Under the pieces are notes generated by a model, which saw only the letters and a program-made list of their open reading frames with translations, searched no databases and had not been told where the DNA came from. The position numbers and the translations under genes were made by a program. Shown in pieces: positions 9,385-19,747 of a stretch of DNA of 64,000 nt (position 1 is the first letter of the stretch; every line of letters begins with the position of its first letter). This stretch comes from Roseibium sp. HPY-6 (lineage in GTDB: Bacteria > Pseudomonadota > Alphaproteobacteria > Rhizobiales > Stappiaceae). Where the stretch lies: positions 1,984,001 through 2,048,000 of the forward strand of contig NZ_JBEWCD010000002.1 in the NCBI RefSeq assembly GCF_040530035.1. The letters run 5' to 3'.

Positions 9385-10581
9385 ATGTCTGCACCCCTTG
9401 AAGGCATAAAGGTTGTTGAACTTGCACGCATTCTTGCCGGTCCCTGGACAGGCCAGACACTGGCTGACCTCGGTGCGGATGTGATCAAGGTCGAAAGCCC
9501 CCAGGGCGACGATACGCGGGGATGGGGACCGCCCTTTGTCGCAGATGACGCAGGAGGAGAGGGGGATGCGGCTTACTTTCATTCCTGCAACCGCGGCAAA
9601 CGCTCCGTTGTCGCTGATTTCCGGACAGAAGAGGGGCAGGAAATCGTACGCCGGCTGGTCGCCGACGCAGACGTCCTTGTTGAAAACTTCAAGGTCGGCG
9701 GCTTGGCGAAGTATGGATTGGACTACGACAGCCTGAAGCAGATCAATCCAGGGCTGGTTTATTGCTCGATTACCGGCTTCGGTCAGACAGGGCCTTACGC
9801 GCATCGCGCCGGATACGATTTCATGATCCAGGGTATGGGCGGCATTATGGATCTGACCGGCAATCCCGACGGTGCTCCTCAAAAGATCGGCGTTGCTTTT
9901 GCGGATATCTTTACAGGCCTTTACGGTGTCATCGGCATTCTGGCAGCGTTGCGGCGGCGCGACACAATCGGAGACGGGGAATGGGTCGACATGGCTCTGC
10001 TTGATGCTCAGGTGGCTGTGCTGGCGAACCAGGCTCTCAATTACTTCGTATCCGGAAACGCGCCGAAACGATTGGGCAATGCACACCCGAATATTGTGCC
10101 TTATCAGGTTTTTCCCGCAAAGGACGGTCACCTGATCATTGCTGTTGGCAATGATGGCCAGTTCAAAAGGCTGTGCGGGGTTCTTGGGCGTCCGGAACTT
10201 GCCGAACAACCGAAATACGCAACAAATGCGGCGCGTGTCGCCGCGCGGTCCGAGCTTGTGCCTCTGTTGTGTGAAGAAACGGCAGCGCGCGCACGAGACG
10301 ATCTTTTGGCCGCGCTCGAGTTGGAAGGAGTGCCCGCAGGACCGATCAATTCGGTCGAAGATGTCTTCAACGACACGCAGGTCGCCCATCGTGGCATGAA
10401 AGTTGACCTGCCCGCTGGCGGAGTTGCCGGCGGGTCGGTCTCTTCGGTGCGCACGCCAATAGCCTTTCGAAACGCCGATTTGGCACTCGATCGCGCTGCA
10501 CCGTCTTTGGGGGCACATACGCAGGAAGTCCTTGCAGAGCTTGGCCTTGCGCCGCCGGACGCCACGACTAGGAATTCGTGA
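9385..10581 (+). CDS. CaiB/BaiF family CoA-transferase
   Basis: A 398-residue class III CoA-transferase, which moves coenzyme A between carboxylic acids through a glutamyl/aspartyl anhydride intermediate. The N-terminus PLEGIKVVELARILAGPW, the block LVENFKVGGLAKYGLDYDSL, the GFGQTGPYAHRAGYDFMIQGMGG region containing the catalytic Asp, and the C-terminal VPAGPINSVEDVFNDTQV are all family hallmarks. The carboxylate substrate cannot be read from sequence. The length is normal. The next gene starts 26 bases downstream. Confidence 0.9.
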   Translation: MSAPLEGIKVVELARILAGPWTGQTLADLGADVIKVESPQGDDTRGWGPPFVADDAGGEGDAAYFHSCNRGKRSVVADFRTEEGQEIVRRLVADADVLVENFKVGGLAKYGLDYDSLKQINPGLVYCSITGFGQTGPYAHRAGYDFMIQGMGGIMDLTGNPDGAPQKIGVAFADIFTGLYGVIGILAALRRRDTIGDGEWVDMALLDAQVAVLANQALNYFVSGNAPKRLGNAHPNIVPYQVFPAKDGHLIIAVGNDGQFKRLCGVLGRPELAEQPKYATNAARVAARSELVPLLCEETAARARDDLLAALELEGVPAGPINSVEDVFNDTQVAHRGMKVDLPAGGVAGGSVSSVRTPIAFRNADLALDRAAPSLGAHTQEVLAELGLAPPDATTRNS

Positions 10582-10607
10582 GCGATTTCAATTGAGGTAT
10601 CAATAAT

Positions 10608-11192
10608 ATGCAAGACACAGACTATTTGCGCTTTATCGATCAGACGCTCCTGTCGGACAATTGGGGCAAGCTGACACGATACCGGTTTGAATACCTGCGC
10701 AAGGACGGTTCTTGGCAGGAGCAGATCCGGGAGGCCTATGACCGGGGCAATGGGGTAACCTGCCTCCTCTACAACCCGGACACCGGCTGCGTTCTTTTAA
10801 CGCGTCAGTTCCGGTTGCCGGTACTGCTCAGCGGCAAGGACCCGTTCCTGATCGAAACGCCGGCCGGGTTGTTGGAAGGGGCCAATCCTGAAGATCGGAT
10901 GCGGTCCGAGCTAATCGAGGAAACCGGCTACGAAGTGTCCGCACTTGAGCATCTGTTCGATGTCCACATGAGTCCCGGTTCGGTGACGGAATACCTTTCA
11001 TTTTACTCAGGAACGTACCATTTGAAGGACAGGGTCGGTGATGGTGGAGGCGAAGTCACCGAAGGCGAGGACATCGAGGTCATGCATGTTCCACTGAAGG
11101 AAGCGCTCAACATGATCCGGTCGGGAGACATCTGTGATGCAAAGACCATCATGCTTTTGCAGGAACGGGCCTTGCGTGAATTCACGCGGTAA
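10608..11192 (+). CDS. nudK: NUDIX hydrolase, NudK (GDP-mannose pyrophosphatase) type
   Basis: A 194-residue Nudix protein, the same size as E. coli NudK. The Nudix box is the NudK-style variant AGLLEGANPEDRMRSEL followed by IEETGYEV. The downstream MSPGSVTEYLSFYSGTY and EDIEVMHVPLKEALNMI are also typical of NudK, which cleaves GDP-mannose and related sugar nucleotides to the sugar phosphate and nucleoside monophosphate. It may recycle sugar nucleotides used by the glycosyltransferase cluster at 27-33 kb, but that link is only inference. It is probably transcribed with the CoA-transferase upstream. Confidence 0.85.
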   Translation: MQDTDYLRFIDQTLLSDNWGKLTRYRFEYLRKDGSWQEQIREAYDRGNGVTCLLYNPDTGCVLLTRQFRLPVLLSGKDPFLIETPAGLLEGANPEDRMRSELIEETGYEVSALEHLFDVHMSPGSVTEYLSFYSGTYHLKDRVGDGGGEVTEGEDIEVMHVPLKEALNMIRSGDICDAKTIMLLQERALREFTR

Positions 11193-11303
11193 GAGCTCGT
11201 TGAGCGTTAATTCGGAAGAATGAGAATTGTGCCGATCGCCTTAATTTGACGCAAACGGTCTGGCAGGTAAGCTGCTGTGATCAACGAAGGGGATCTGTCT
11301 CTG

Positions 11304-13184
11304 ATGGCAGAGCGCAAGCGCAGCGATCGACGCATCAAGCTCCCGCTGACATCCATTGTCGGCCTGGGATTTGGCGCGTTTGTCGCCTTGGCGATCGGCC
11401 TTGTGCTTGGATTGTCCGTCAGTGCGAATTTCAGCAACACGTTTTCGCTGCTCAATGACAAGACAATTCTGAGCACGAACGCACTGGAGGCGCAGCTGCG
11501 CACTCATTTTGCCTCCGTGCAAAATGCGGTCATTGGCCTGAAGCCTTATTTTGACGATGGAACGCTCGGTCTGGACGACAGAGAGCGCACTTTCGAGGAT
11601 CTGTCGATCGCGCTCAAGTCGAACAGTGACGTGACGACGCTCGTGATGACGTCGAAAGACGGGCGGCGCATCGGTATCTACCGGGCGCCCAATGGCAAGT
11701 TGTGGCGCATCGAAGCGGACGTTCCACCGCCTGGGATGAACGCGACGAAGCTTCCGTCGCTCAACACTGCAAGCGCGCCTACCTGGGGGCCGTTGGTCGA
11801 GCACGAAGTCGGACTGTTCGCCAACGTTTCGGTCCCGCTTGTGAGAGACGATGAATTGATCGGCACGCTGACCGCGGCAACGTCGATGAAGGACCTCTCG
11901 CATATCGTCAGAGCCCAGGACGAAGGGTTCACCAACACGATTTTCATCATTGATGGCAGCGGGCGCGTGATCATGCACTCGGACGCCAGCGAGCTGCAGA
12001 CCGGCGGCTCGATCAAGGAGAATCTGCCGGACGCCTGGCACAATCTCGGAGATCCGGTTCTTGCGGCCATGGTCGACGAACAACCGATCGATGAGTTCCA
12101 GAAAGCCGCGGAGCTCGGAATCGATGTGTCTTTTGTCGAAGCGAATGACGATGAATACATCATCATGAAGGCTGCGCTGGACGGCTTCAGCGATCAGCCA
12201 TGGACGATTGGGCAGTACTATCAAAGCGCGACAGTTTCCAGAGAAGTCCGCCGGCTAGCCGGGTCAATGTTCGTTGGCTTTGGTGCCTTGGTCATTTCGG
12301 TGCTGATTGCATTCTGGCTGGGTCGACGCGTTGCGCGGCCGCTTCGCAATCTCGCGGTACAGTCCGAGCGGGTCGGCAGCCTGTCGCTGAACGATGTTGA
12401 GCCGATGCCGCGCAGCCGCGTCGCAGAGATTGACCAGGTCGCCCTTGCCTTCAATTCCATGGTGGAAGGCCTGAAGGCCATGAACACCTATGTACCACGT
12501 TCCTTGTTTATCAAGCTGATGCGGCTGGGCGGCGGGCAGGCGGCAGAGGCACGCGAAGCCGACTTGACGATCCTGTTCACTGACATTGTCGGCTTCACGG
12601 CTCTTTCGGAGCACATGAGCGCGGAAGAAACCGCAGGATTGTTGAATGATCACTTCGCGATCCTTGTTGAGGCTGTCGAATCGGAAGGCGGGACAGTCGA
12701 CAAATTTCTCGGCGACGGCATGCTCGCGTTCTGGGGTGCCCCTGATGAGCGGCCCGATCATGCCGAGGCAGCTGTTAGAACAGCCCGGCGGATTGCCGCC
12801 GCTTTGAAGGAGTCCAATGTCAACGCCAGAGCCGAGGGGCGGCCGGTGATGTTCACGCGCATCGGGATCCACTCCGGGCCCGCAGTCGTTGGGAATGTGG
12901 GAGCGCTTGATCGCTGGAATTACACGGTTGTCGGAGACACCGTGAATGCTGCGGAAAGGCTTCAAACACTCGGCAAGGAAGTGGAAGGCGAGCCGGAAGT
13001 CACCATTCTTGCAAGTGCGGACACGGTCTCCAGGCTTCCTGGTGAGCAGCACAAGCGCCCGGTCGGAGCGCATCATCTGCGTGGGCGCAGCGGTCTGATG
13101 GAAGTTTACTGGTTAGATCCTCACCCACTTGCGTCTACCGGCAAGACCTCACCACGAGAGCTTCCCGTGTCAGCTGCAGAGTAG
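11304..13184 (+). CDS. Membrane adenylate/guanylate cyclase with Cache and HAMP domains
   Basis: About 626 residues. A membrane segment at 19-42, a periplasmic double-Cache-like sensory region (about 55-310), a second membrane segment (322-341) and a HAMP linker (342-393) precede a class III cyclase domain (about 420-600). The cyclase shows the metal-binding FTDIVGFT at 425-432, KFLGDGMLAFWG around 467, and VVGDTVNAAERLQ. It should make cAMP in response to a periplasmic ligand. The start at 11304 is preceded by AAGGGGA with a 10-base spacer; a GTG at 11277 is an alternative. It stands alone. Confidence 0.9.
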   Translation: MAERKRSDRRIKLPLTSIVGLGFGAFVALAIGLVLGLSVSANFSNTFSLLNDKTILSTNALEAQLRTHFASVQNAVIGLKPYFDDGTLGLDDRERTFEDLSIALKSNSDVTTLVMTSKDGRRIGIYRAPNGKLWRIEADVPPPGMNATKLPSLNTASAPTWGPLVEHEVGLFANVSVPLVRDDELIGTLTAATSMKDLSHIVRAQDEGFTNTIFIIDGSGRVIMHSDASELQTGGSIKENLPDAWHNLGDPVLAAMVDEQPIDEFQKAAELGIDVSFVEANDDEYIIMKAALDGFSDQPWTIGQYYQSATVSREVRRLAGSMFVGFGALVISVLIAFWLGRRVARPLRNLAVQSERVGSLSLNDVEPMPRSRVAEIDQVALAFNSMVEGLKAMNTYVPRSLFIKLMRLGGGQAAEAREADLTILFTDIVGFTALSEHMSAEETAGLLNDHFAILVEAVESEGGTVDKFLGDGMLAFWGAPDERPDHAEAAVRTARRIAAALKESNVNARAEGRPVMFTRIGIHSGPAVVGNVGALDRWNYTVVGDTVNAAERLQTLGKEVEGEPEVTILASADTVSRLPGEQHKRPVGAHHLRGRSGLMEVYWLDPHPLASTGKTSPRELPVSAAE

Positions 13185-13385
13185 TGTGGGCAACACTGCC
13201 AGCTTTTGCCGGATTGACGCAAGATTCTGAAAAAAAGACCAGATTCTGATCGTTGTGATGCAGGTCACAGAACGCATCTGCAGATTTCTGCATTGCTATC
13301 CATCGGCGAATTTGGTTGTCTTGGTTTTGCAAAAAAGGCTTAGTAAGTCTCACGCAGACAATCCTTGCCGGGGAGGAAATACGCG

Positions 13386-15272
13386 GTGAATGTTCTCTCG
13401 ATCGAGGGACTGACGGTTGATTTTAATACGGCGGAAGGCCGCGTGCGCGCCGTTGACGACGTATCCTTCGTCGTTCCTGAGAACCGGACGGTTGCACTTG
13501 TTGGCGAATCCGGCTCCGGAAAAACCGTTATTTCTCAAACGATCATGGGACTGTTGCCCCAAGCCGCAAGCATATCGTCGGGCAAGGTGATCCTGGCTGA
13601 TCCGACGGGGGCGGAGCCGCCGGTCGACATTGCGGCTCTGGAGCGAAAGGGGCCGCAAATGCGGCATCTGCGCGGTAACCGGGTCGCGATCATCTTTCAG
13701 GAGCCGATGACATCGCTCTCGCCACTGCACACCATCGGTGACCAGATCGGCGAAGCAGCACTGCTGCACCGGGATGTCTCGGGTGGTGTAGCGCGGGAAC
13801 TGACGCAGGAAATGCTGCGTCTCGTGCAGTTTCCCGATCCCCAGCGTGCCCTCGACACTTATCCCTTCGAACTGTCCGGCGGTCTTCGACAGCGCGCGAT
13901 GATTGCCATGGCAATGATCTGCCGTCCGGCGCTTTTGATCGCCGATGAGCCGACGACGGCGCTCGACGTCACGATCCAGGCGGAGATCCTGAAACTCATT
14001 CGCGAGGTTCAGTCCGAGCTGCGCATGTCGGTGCTGATGATTACCCATGACTTTGGTGTCGTCGCCAATATGGCGGACGAGATTGCGGTGATCTATCACG
14101 GCCGTATCATGGAAAAGGGTACTGCGGAGCAACTCTTTTCCAATCCGCAGCACGACTATCTGAAAGCGCTGCTGAATGCCGTCCCGAGCTTTCATATGGA
14201 CAAGGACGACCGGCTCGTTCCCATTCGGCCCATCGAACTGAAGTCGGAAGATCTGACGAAGAACAGGCCTCATTGCGACGTTGCCCCTGGTGAGCCGCTT
14301 GTCGAAATGCGCAATGTCACCAAGAGGTTCTCTCTGCGCAAGGGATCATTGCTCAGTGCGCGGACAAAGACCATGACCGCGCTGGACAACATAAGCCTGA
14401 CGATCAGGCGCGGCGAATGTCTTGGTCTTGTGGGCGAATCCGGATCCGGCAAGACAACCGCTGCAAAAGCCATTCTCAGAGCACTTGATCTGGAAGGCGG
14501 CGAGGTTCTCTACAATCGTGGCAAGGGACTGGAGAATATTGCCGACCTGAAAGGCGCGGACCTGATGGACTACCGCCGCCGGGTACAGCTCATATTCCAG
14601 GATCCTTTTTCCTCGCTCAATCCGCGCATGACGATCAACGATACGCTCCTCGAGCCGTTCGAAGTCCACGGGATAGGCACCCAGCAGGAACGGTCTGAGC
14701 GCGTTCGCAATCTGATGGATCTTGTGGGGCTGGACCCGAGATTCCTGCGCCGGTATCCGCATTCGTTCTCCGGTGGTCAGCGCCAGCGTATCGGCATTGC
14801 ACGTGCCCTCGCGCTCAATCCCGAATTCATCTTGTGCGATGAACCGACATCGGCACTCGACGTCTCTGTGCAGGCGCAGATCCTGAACCTGCTTCAGGAC
14901 CTCAAGCGCGACTTGAACCTCACCTATCTGTTCGTGAGCCACAACCTTGCTGTGGTAGATTATGTGGCCGACCGTATCGCAGTGATGTGCCGCGGGCGCA
15001 TGGTCGAATTGGGAGAAACACGAACAGTCGTTGGCAATCCGCTTCATCCGTATACCAAGGCGCTTTTGTCCGCCGTGCCGGAACCGGACTTGTCGACGCC
15101 ACTCGATTTTGCAGCGCTGGATGCCAACAGAGCCAGCGAACCGGACATCTGGCCGGAACCGTTCCGCATTACCGACGGCGTTGAACCGTCGCTGGTCGAA
15201 ATGGAACCAGATCATTTTGTTTGCGCACCCGGACTCAAGAATTCCGGGGCACAAGAGGGGACTGCAGCATGA
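13386..15272 (+). CDS. Peptide-type ABC transporter, fused double ATP-binding protein
   Basis: A 628-residue protein made of two ABC ATPase domains in tandem (DppD-like then DppF-like, as in YejF). The first has Walker A GESGSGKT, signature LSGGLRQR and Walker B LLIADEPT. The second has [16 protein letters not shown] and FILCDEPT. Each carries the oligopeptide-family C-terminal extension. The GTG start at 13386 has GGAGG 9 bases upstream; an upstream in-frame TTG is rejected. It powers the importer completed by the next three genes. Its stop codon overlaps the start of the binding-protein gene by 4 bases. Confidence 0.93.
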   Translation: MNVLSIEGLTVDFNTAEGRVRAVDDVSFVVPENRTVALVGESGSGKTVISQTIMGLLPQAASISSGKVILADPTGAEPPVDIAALERKGPQMRHLRGNRVAIIFQEPMTSLSPLHTIGDQIGEAALLHRDVSGGVARELTQEMLRLVQFPDPQRALDTYPFELSGGLRQRAMIAMAMICRPALLIADEPTTALDVTIQAEILKLIREVQSELRMSVLMITHDFGVVANMADEIAVIYHGRIMEKGTAEQLFSNPQHDYLKALLNAVPSFHMDKDDRLVPIRPIELKSEDLTKNRPHCDVAPGEPLVEMRNVTKRFSLRKGSLLSARTKTMTALDNISLTIRRGECLGLVGESGSGKTTAAKAILRALDLEGGEVLYNRGKGLENIADLKGADLMDYRRRVQLIFQDPFSSLNPRMTINDTLLEPFEVHGIGTQQERSERVRNLMDLVGLDPRFLRRYPHSFSGGQRQRIGIARALALNPEFILCDEPTSALDVSVQAQILNLLQDLKRDLNLTYLFVSHNLAVVDYVADRIAVMCRGRMVELGETRTVVGNPLHPYTKALLSAVPEPDLSTPLDFAALDANRASEPDIWPEPFRITDGVEPSLVEMEPDHFVCAPGLKNSGAQEGTAA

Positions 15273-17155
15273 AGTTACTGGACTGGAAGAGGACGGGGCT
15301 GTTTGTAACAGCGGCCTTGCTCGCGTCGCCGCTGGCGGCGCTGGAACTGAAGGAAACACCGGGCCTGGATGCATCGCTTCCACCTGTCGCTGAGCGCGTG
15401 CCTTCCGAACCGCTTGTTGTCGATATGGAAGCAAAGGGACGCACCGTCGGCCAGCACGGTGGTTCGCTTGATACCCTGATTGGCCGTTCCAAAGACGTTC
15501 GGTTGATCAACGTATGGGGCTATGCCCGTCTGGTGGGATACAACGACAGACTCGAACTGGTTCCCGATATTCTCGCCAATGTCGAGGTTGAAGATGGCCG
15601 GATATTCACGCTGCACACACGTGAAGGTCACAAATGGTCCGACGGAGATCCATTCGACGCCGAAGATATCCGCTACTACTTCGAGGACATAGTCAGCAAT
15701 GAAAACCTGACGCCGTCCGGCTTGCCGCCCTTCCTCGTTGTAAACGGCAAAGGACCGAAATTCGAAGTTATCGACGACACGACGGTCCGTTTTACCTGGG
15801 ATGACCCGAACCCGCTTTTCCTGCCGGAGCTGGCAAAGTCCCGGCCACCGTTCATCTACCGGCCTTCGCACTACCTGAGGCAGTTTCACGAAAAATACGG
15901 TGATCCGGATTTCATTACCAAGGAAGCCGGCAAGGTAAAGGCGCGCAGCTGGGCGCCGCTGCACAACAAGAAAGACGACATGTACAACGCCCGCAATGTT
16001 GAATTGCCGACATTGCAGCCCTGGGTCCGCAAGAGGGACGACAGCGACCTGCGCTTCGTGCTCGAGCGGAACCCCTTCTATCACCGCGTCGACAGCACGG
16101 GCCAACAGCTGCCCTATATTGACGAAATCATCATGACGGTCGCCGATGGCAAGCTTATCCCGGCGAAATCGCAAGCCGGTGAAAGCAATCTTCAGGCACG
16201 CAACTTGAGTTTCTCGGACATTACTGTTCTGAAAAAAGGCGAGAAGCAGAACGATTATGTGACGGCGCTCTGGTCCAATGCCAAGGGTTCGGAGATCGCG
16301 ATCAAACCGAACCTGACGGTAAAGGATCCGGTCTGGCGCGAACTCCTGCGCGATGCGCGTTTCCGGCACGCCCTGTCGCTCGGCATTGACCGGGTTCTTC
16401 TCAATCGCGTGCTGTTCTTCGGTCTTGGCACACCCGGCAACGACACCGTTCTGGCTGCAAGTCCCCTTTACAAGCCAGAGTTCACCAGCAAGTGGGCGGA
16501 CTACGATCCGGAAAAAGCGAATGCGCTTCTGGATGAGATCGGCCTGACCGAGCGCGATGATGACGGTGTCAGGTTGCTGCCCGACGGTCGTCCGCTCGAG
16601 ATTATCGTCGAGACCGCCGGCGAGGCTCAGGTTCAGGAAGACGCTCTCGAACTGGTCAGTGAGATGTGGGGCGAGATCGGTATCAAATTGTTTGCAAAGC
16701 CAAGCCAGCGGGACAACATGCGCGAGCGCGCCATTGCAGGCGATCTAGTGATGTCAGTCTGGTGGGGCTTTGAAAACGGCATTCCCACCTCGGAAATGCC
16801 ACCATCCGACTACGTTCCGGTTCGCGGCGATGAACTGTCCTGGCATTCATGGGGTGACTACTATGAAACCCAGGGCGAAGGCGGTGAAAAACCCGATTGG
16901 CCGCCCGCTGAGCGGTTGATGGAACTCTACCGGTCCTGGCTTGTGTCGAAGACACCGGAAGAGCGCACCAAGATCTGGGAGGAAATTCTTCAGATCCACG
17001 CAGAGGAAACCATCCATATCGGTTTGGTTTCGGGTGTCCGCCAACCTGTTGTCATCAAGGACGTTAAGAATGTTCCGCTTGAGGGCATCTATGGCTGGGA
17101 CCCGGGCGCTCATTTTGGCATTCATCGGATGGATGAATTCTATTTGAGCGAGTAG
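15269..17155 (+). CDS. Extracellular solute-binding protein, family 5 (peptide type)
   Basis: A 628-residue periplasmic binding protein. An N-terminal signal peptide ([20 protein letters not shown], then PLAALE) precedes the SBP_bac_5 body, with the typical lines VEDGRIFTLHTREGHKWSDG and FDAEDIRYYFEDI. The likely ligand is a peptide or another bulky solute; the large size resembles YejA-type and sugar/peptide binding proteins of alphaproteobacteria. The start overlaps the upstream stop (ATGA). A 323-base non-coding stretch separates it from the permease genes, which is unusual in such operons. Confidence 0.9.
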   Translation: MKLLDWKRTGLFVTAALLASPLAALELKETPGLDASLPPVAERVPSEPLVVDMEAKGRTVGQHGGSLDTLIGRSKDVRLINVWGYARLVGYNDRLELVPDILANVEVEDGRIFTLHTREGHKWSDGDPFDAEDIRYYFEDIVSNENLTPSGLPPFLVVNGKGPKFEVIDDTTVRFTWDDPNPLFLPELAKSRPPFIYRPSHYLRQFHEKYGDPDFITKEAGKVKARSWAPLHNKKDDMYNARNVELPTLQPWVRKRDDSDLRFVLERNPFYHRVDSTGQQLPYIDEIIMTVADGKLIPAKSQAGESNLQARNLSFSDITVLKKGEKQNDYVTALWSNAKGSEIAIKPNLTVKDPVWRELLRDARFRHALSLGIDRVLLNRVLFFGLGTPGNDTVLAASPLYKPEFTSKWADYDPEKANALLDEIGLTERDDDGVRLLPDGRPLEIIVETAGEAQVQEDALELVSEMWGEIGIKLFAKPSQRDNMRERAIAGDLVMSVWWGFENGIPTSEMPPSDYVPVRGDELSWHSWGDYYETQGEGGEKPDWPPAERLMELYRSWLVSKTPEERTKIWEEILQIHAEETIHIGLVSGVRQPVVIKDVKNVPLEGIYGWDPGAHFGIHRMDEFYLSE

Positions 17156-17478
17156 GCCGGCTTGCAGAATTTCGCAAAACCACGCGGCAAATCGAAGAGT
17201 GTCACAACCGGGCACATATCGGTTTGCCGCGCGACCGTTCACCCGGACTTGTTGATTTGCCAGAACACGGCATGACGTGGTGAGCTTGCACAGAATGTGA
17301 ACTGTGTTTTTCAATAGGATTGCGTCGCGGACGCAATTGGAATGGGGTTTAGTGGGGACGGGCGACCGGGTGAATGTGCCGGATGCGCCGCGGAGCTCCA
17401 CAAGGTTGGCACTTGAAGGTGCGCGTGTGATGCACTGGTGAGTGTTGCGGCGGTCGCGTCGGGGTGAGGGGAGTATAG
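17156..17478 (+). other. Intra-operon intergenic stretch with hairpin
   Basis: 323 bases without a gene between the binding-protein and first permease genes. It contains a perfect 8-bp stem (ATTGCGTC and complement, 17319-17326 and 17330-17337) with a 3-base loop and no T run. Such a hairpin could protect the abundant binding-protein mRNA or lower permease expression. A GGGGAG ribosome binding site lies just before the GTG at 17479. Confidence 0.5.
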
Positions 17479-18504
17479 GTGCTCTATTACATTATTCGCC
17501 GGATTTTCATGATGGTCCCAACCTTGTTGGTGATCAGCTTTTTGACCTTTTTCATCATTGAGCTTCCGGCCGGAGACTATATTTCCAACCAGATAGCTGC
17601 TCTCAAATCGTCCGGAGAGCAGTCCTCGGTCGCCAAGCTTGAATTTCTGCGCAAGGAGTTCTCGCTCGACCGTCCCTTTTTCGAACGCTACCTGATCTGG
17701 ATTGGCCTGTGGCCGGGCCCGCACGGGTTCGATGGTCTCATTCAGGGAAACTGGGGCTGGTCCTTCGAATTCGACAAACCGGTCGAACAGGTGGTGGGAC
17801 CGACCCTCCCGCTGACGATTGTGCTCAATTTCGCGACGATTCTTTTCGTTTACGTCGTTTCGTTTCCGATCGGGATCTACTCGGCGACACGACAGTATTC
17901 CTGGGGCGACTATGGGTTCACGTTTCTGGGTTACATTGGGCTGGCGACCCCGAACTTCCTATTGGCTCTGATCCTGCTCTACCTTTTCAATCAATGGTTT
18001 GGCCTGTCAGTCGGTGGACTGATGGCACCTGAATACATTGATCAGCCCTGGAGCTTCGACAAGGCGATGTCGGTTCTGGCCCATCTGATCGTGCCGACGA
18101 TCGTTATCGGGACTTCCGGCACAGCGGCGATGATCCGCCGGCTTCGGGCCAATTTGCTGGATGAATTGCACAAGCAATACGTCACCACGGGCCGCGCGAA
18201 GGGCTTGAAGGAAAACCAGTTGCTGATCAAGTATCCACTGCGCATGGCGATCAACCCGTTCATCGCCGACATCGGGAACCTGATCCCGTCGATGGTCTCT
18301 GGTTCGGTCATTGTGTCGGTGGTCATGAGCCTGCCGACCGTCGGACCGATCCTGCTCTCGGCGCTGCAGTCGCAGGATCAGTTTCTTTCAGGCTTTATCC
18401 TGCTGTTCGTCGCGGTGCTGACGCTGATCGGCATGCTGATTTCAGACCTGCTGCTGGCCGTGCTTGATCCACGCATACGTCTCGGTGGGAGGGCATCGTC
18501 ATGA
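17479..18504 (+). CDS. ABC transporter permease (DppB/YejB type)
   Basis: A 341-residue inner-membrane permease with the N-terminal signature MLYYIIRRIFMMVPTLLVIS, a periplasmic loop, and about six membrane segments. The ATPase-contacting EAA-like loop is at about residues 220-255 (ARLRANLLDELHKQYVTTGR-type pattern). The GTG start has GGGGAG upstream. It forms the transport channel with the next gene, whose start overlaps its stop by 4 bases. Confidence 0.92.
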   Translation: MLYYIIRRIFMMVPTLLVISFLTFFIIELPAGDYISNQIAALKSSGEQSSVAKLEFLRKEFSLDRPFFERYLIWIGLWPGPHGFDGLIQGNWGWSFEFDKPVEQVVGPTLPLTIVLNFATILFVYVVSFPIGIYSATRQYSWGDYGFTFLGYIGLATPNFLLALILLYLFNQWFGLSVGGLMAPEYIDQPWSFDKAMSVLAHLIVPTIVIGTSGTAAMIRRLRANLLDELHKQYVTTGRAKGLKENQLLIKYPLRMAINPFIADIGNLIPSMVSGSVIVSVVMSLPTVGPILLSALQSQDQFLSGFILLFVAVLTLIGMLISDLLLAVLDPRIRLGGRASS

Positions 18505-19682
18505 GCATGGATACGAAAGACGGCACGCCCGCCCGCGAAGTTGAACATTATGTCGATCCGACGCCGTTCAATCCGGCCGTCACGGAAGAAATGACGGAGG
18601 AACAGGAGCGGTTTTACCAGGCTTCCCAGTGGCAGATCATGTGGTGGAAATTCAAGCGCCACAAGATTGCTGTCTGGTCCGGTGTCGTGCTGATCCTTTT
18701 CTACCTGTGCGTCCCCTTTGCCGAAGTGATAGCACCCTACGGCCCGAATTCGCGCGACAGCCTGCATCTGTTTGCGCCGCCTCAGTCGGTGCATCTCTTT
18801 CACGAAGGCTCGTTTGTCGGCCCTTTCGTCTATGGCATGACGTCGGAGATCGACATGGAGACCCTGCAATGGGTGTTCACGGAAAATACCGATGACGTCC
18901 AGCCGATCCGCTTTTTCTGCCGCGGAGACTCCTACGAGTTCTGGGGTCTGTTTGATGCCGACTTCCACCTGTTCTGCGCGGCCGAGGGCGGAACGCTGTT
19001 CCTGATCGGAACGGACCGGCTTGGCCGCGACCAGTTCTCCGGACTTGTTTATGGCGCACGTCTCTCGCTCACCGTCGGTCTTGTCGGTGTCACGATCTCG
19101 ATCGTTCTTGGCCTCTTCTTCGGCGGTATAGCCGGTTATTTTGGCGGCATCCTGGACAGCATCATCCAGCGCATGATCGAAATCATTCGCTCGCTGCCCG
19201 AACTCCCGCTCTGGATGGCGCTTTCTGCGGCCTTGCCGGTCACCTGGAGCCCGATCTGGATCTATTTCGGACTGACCATCATTCTCGGCTTGCTGGATTG
19301 GCCGGGGTTGGCACGCGCGGTCCGATCAAAACTCCTGTCCCTGCGCGAAGAAGAATACGCCAAGGCAGCCGTCTTGATGGGCGCCAAGCCGAAACGCGTC
19401 ATTACCAGGCACCTGTTGCCAGGTTTCACCAGTCACATCATTGCCTCGGCGACCCTGTCCATTCCGGCCATGATCCTGGGGGAAACGGCGCTCTCCTTCC
19501 TGAACCTTGGACTGCGACGACCGGCCGTGTCCTGGGGTGTTCTACTGAACGAAGCCCAGAACATTTCCGTCGTTACCGTCTATCCTTGGCTGATGGCACC
19601 CGTGATCCCGATCATAATCGTTGTTCTGGCGTTCAATTTCCTGGGTGATGGTTTGCGCGACGCGGCAGATCCCTATAAGTGA
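18501..19682 (+). CDS. ABC transporter permease (DppC/YejE type) with long first periplasmic loop
   Basis: A 393-residue permease. A hydrophilic N-terminus of about 50 residues precedes the first membrane segment (IAVWSGVVLILFYLCVPFAEV). An unusually long loop of about 100 residues (about 75-170, from YGPNSRDSL to GTDRLGRDQFSGL) follows before the core five-segment domain. The EAA-like loop LREEEYAKAAVLMGAKPKRV is clear. The long loop recurs in a subfamily paired with large binding proteins and probably contacts the binding protein; that is inference. Confidence 0.92.
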   Translation: MSMDTKDGTPAREVEHYVDPTPFNPAVTEEMTEEQERFYQASQWQIMWWKFKRHKIAVWSGVVLILFYLCVPFAEVIAPYGPNSRDSLHLFAPPQSVHLFHEGSFVGPFVYGMTSEIDMETLQWVFTENTDDVQPIRFFCRGDSYEFWGLFDADFHLFCAAEGGTLFLIGTDRLGRDQFSGLVYGARLSLTVGLVGVTISIVLGLFFGGIAGYFGGILDSIIQRMIEIIRSLPELPLWMALSAALPVTWSPIWIYFGLTIILGLLDWPGLARAVRSKLLSLREEEYAKAAVLMGAKPKRVITRHLLPGFTSHIIASATLSIPAMILGETALSFLNLGLRRPAVSWGVLLNEAQNISVVTVYPWLMAPVIPIIIVVLAFNFLGDGLRDAADPYK

Positions 19683-19706
19683 AGCTCGTGAAATTCGAAT
19701 TGATCC

Positions 19707-19730
19707 GGCGGGCCGCTTCGGCCCGCCTTT
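19707..19730 (+). terminator. Rho-independent terminator of ABC operon
   Basis: GGCGGGCC and its complement (19707-19714 and 19720-19727) form a perfect 8-bp stem with a 5-base loop, followed by TTT. It lies 25 bases after the last permease gene and just before the methyltransferase ribosome binding site, so some read-through is likely. Confidence 0.75.
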
Positions 19731-19747
19731 GCTGTCAGGAAGCCGTC

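Noticed and set aside
9331..10518. Long open frame on the minus strand opposite the CoA-transferase gene
   Set aside because: The plus-strand frame has clear CaiB/BaiF motifs; the opposite translation has no recognisable domain and arises from GC-rich codon bias.
11241..12224. Long minus-strand open frame opposite the adenylate cyclase
   Set aside because: No domain, and fully covered by the cyclase gene, whose motifs are convincing.
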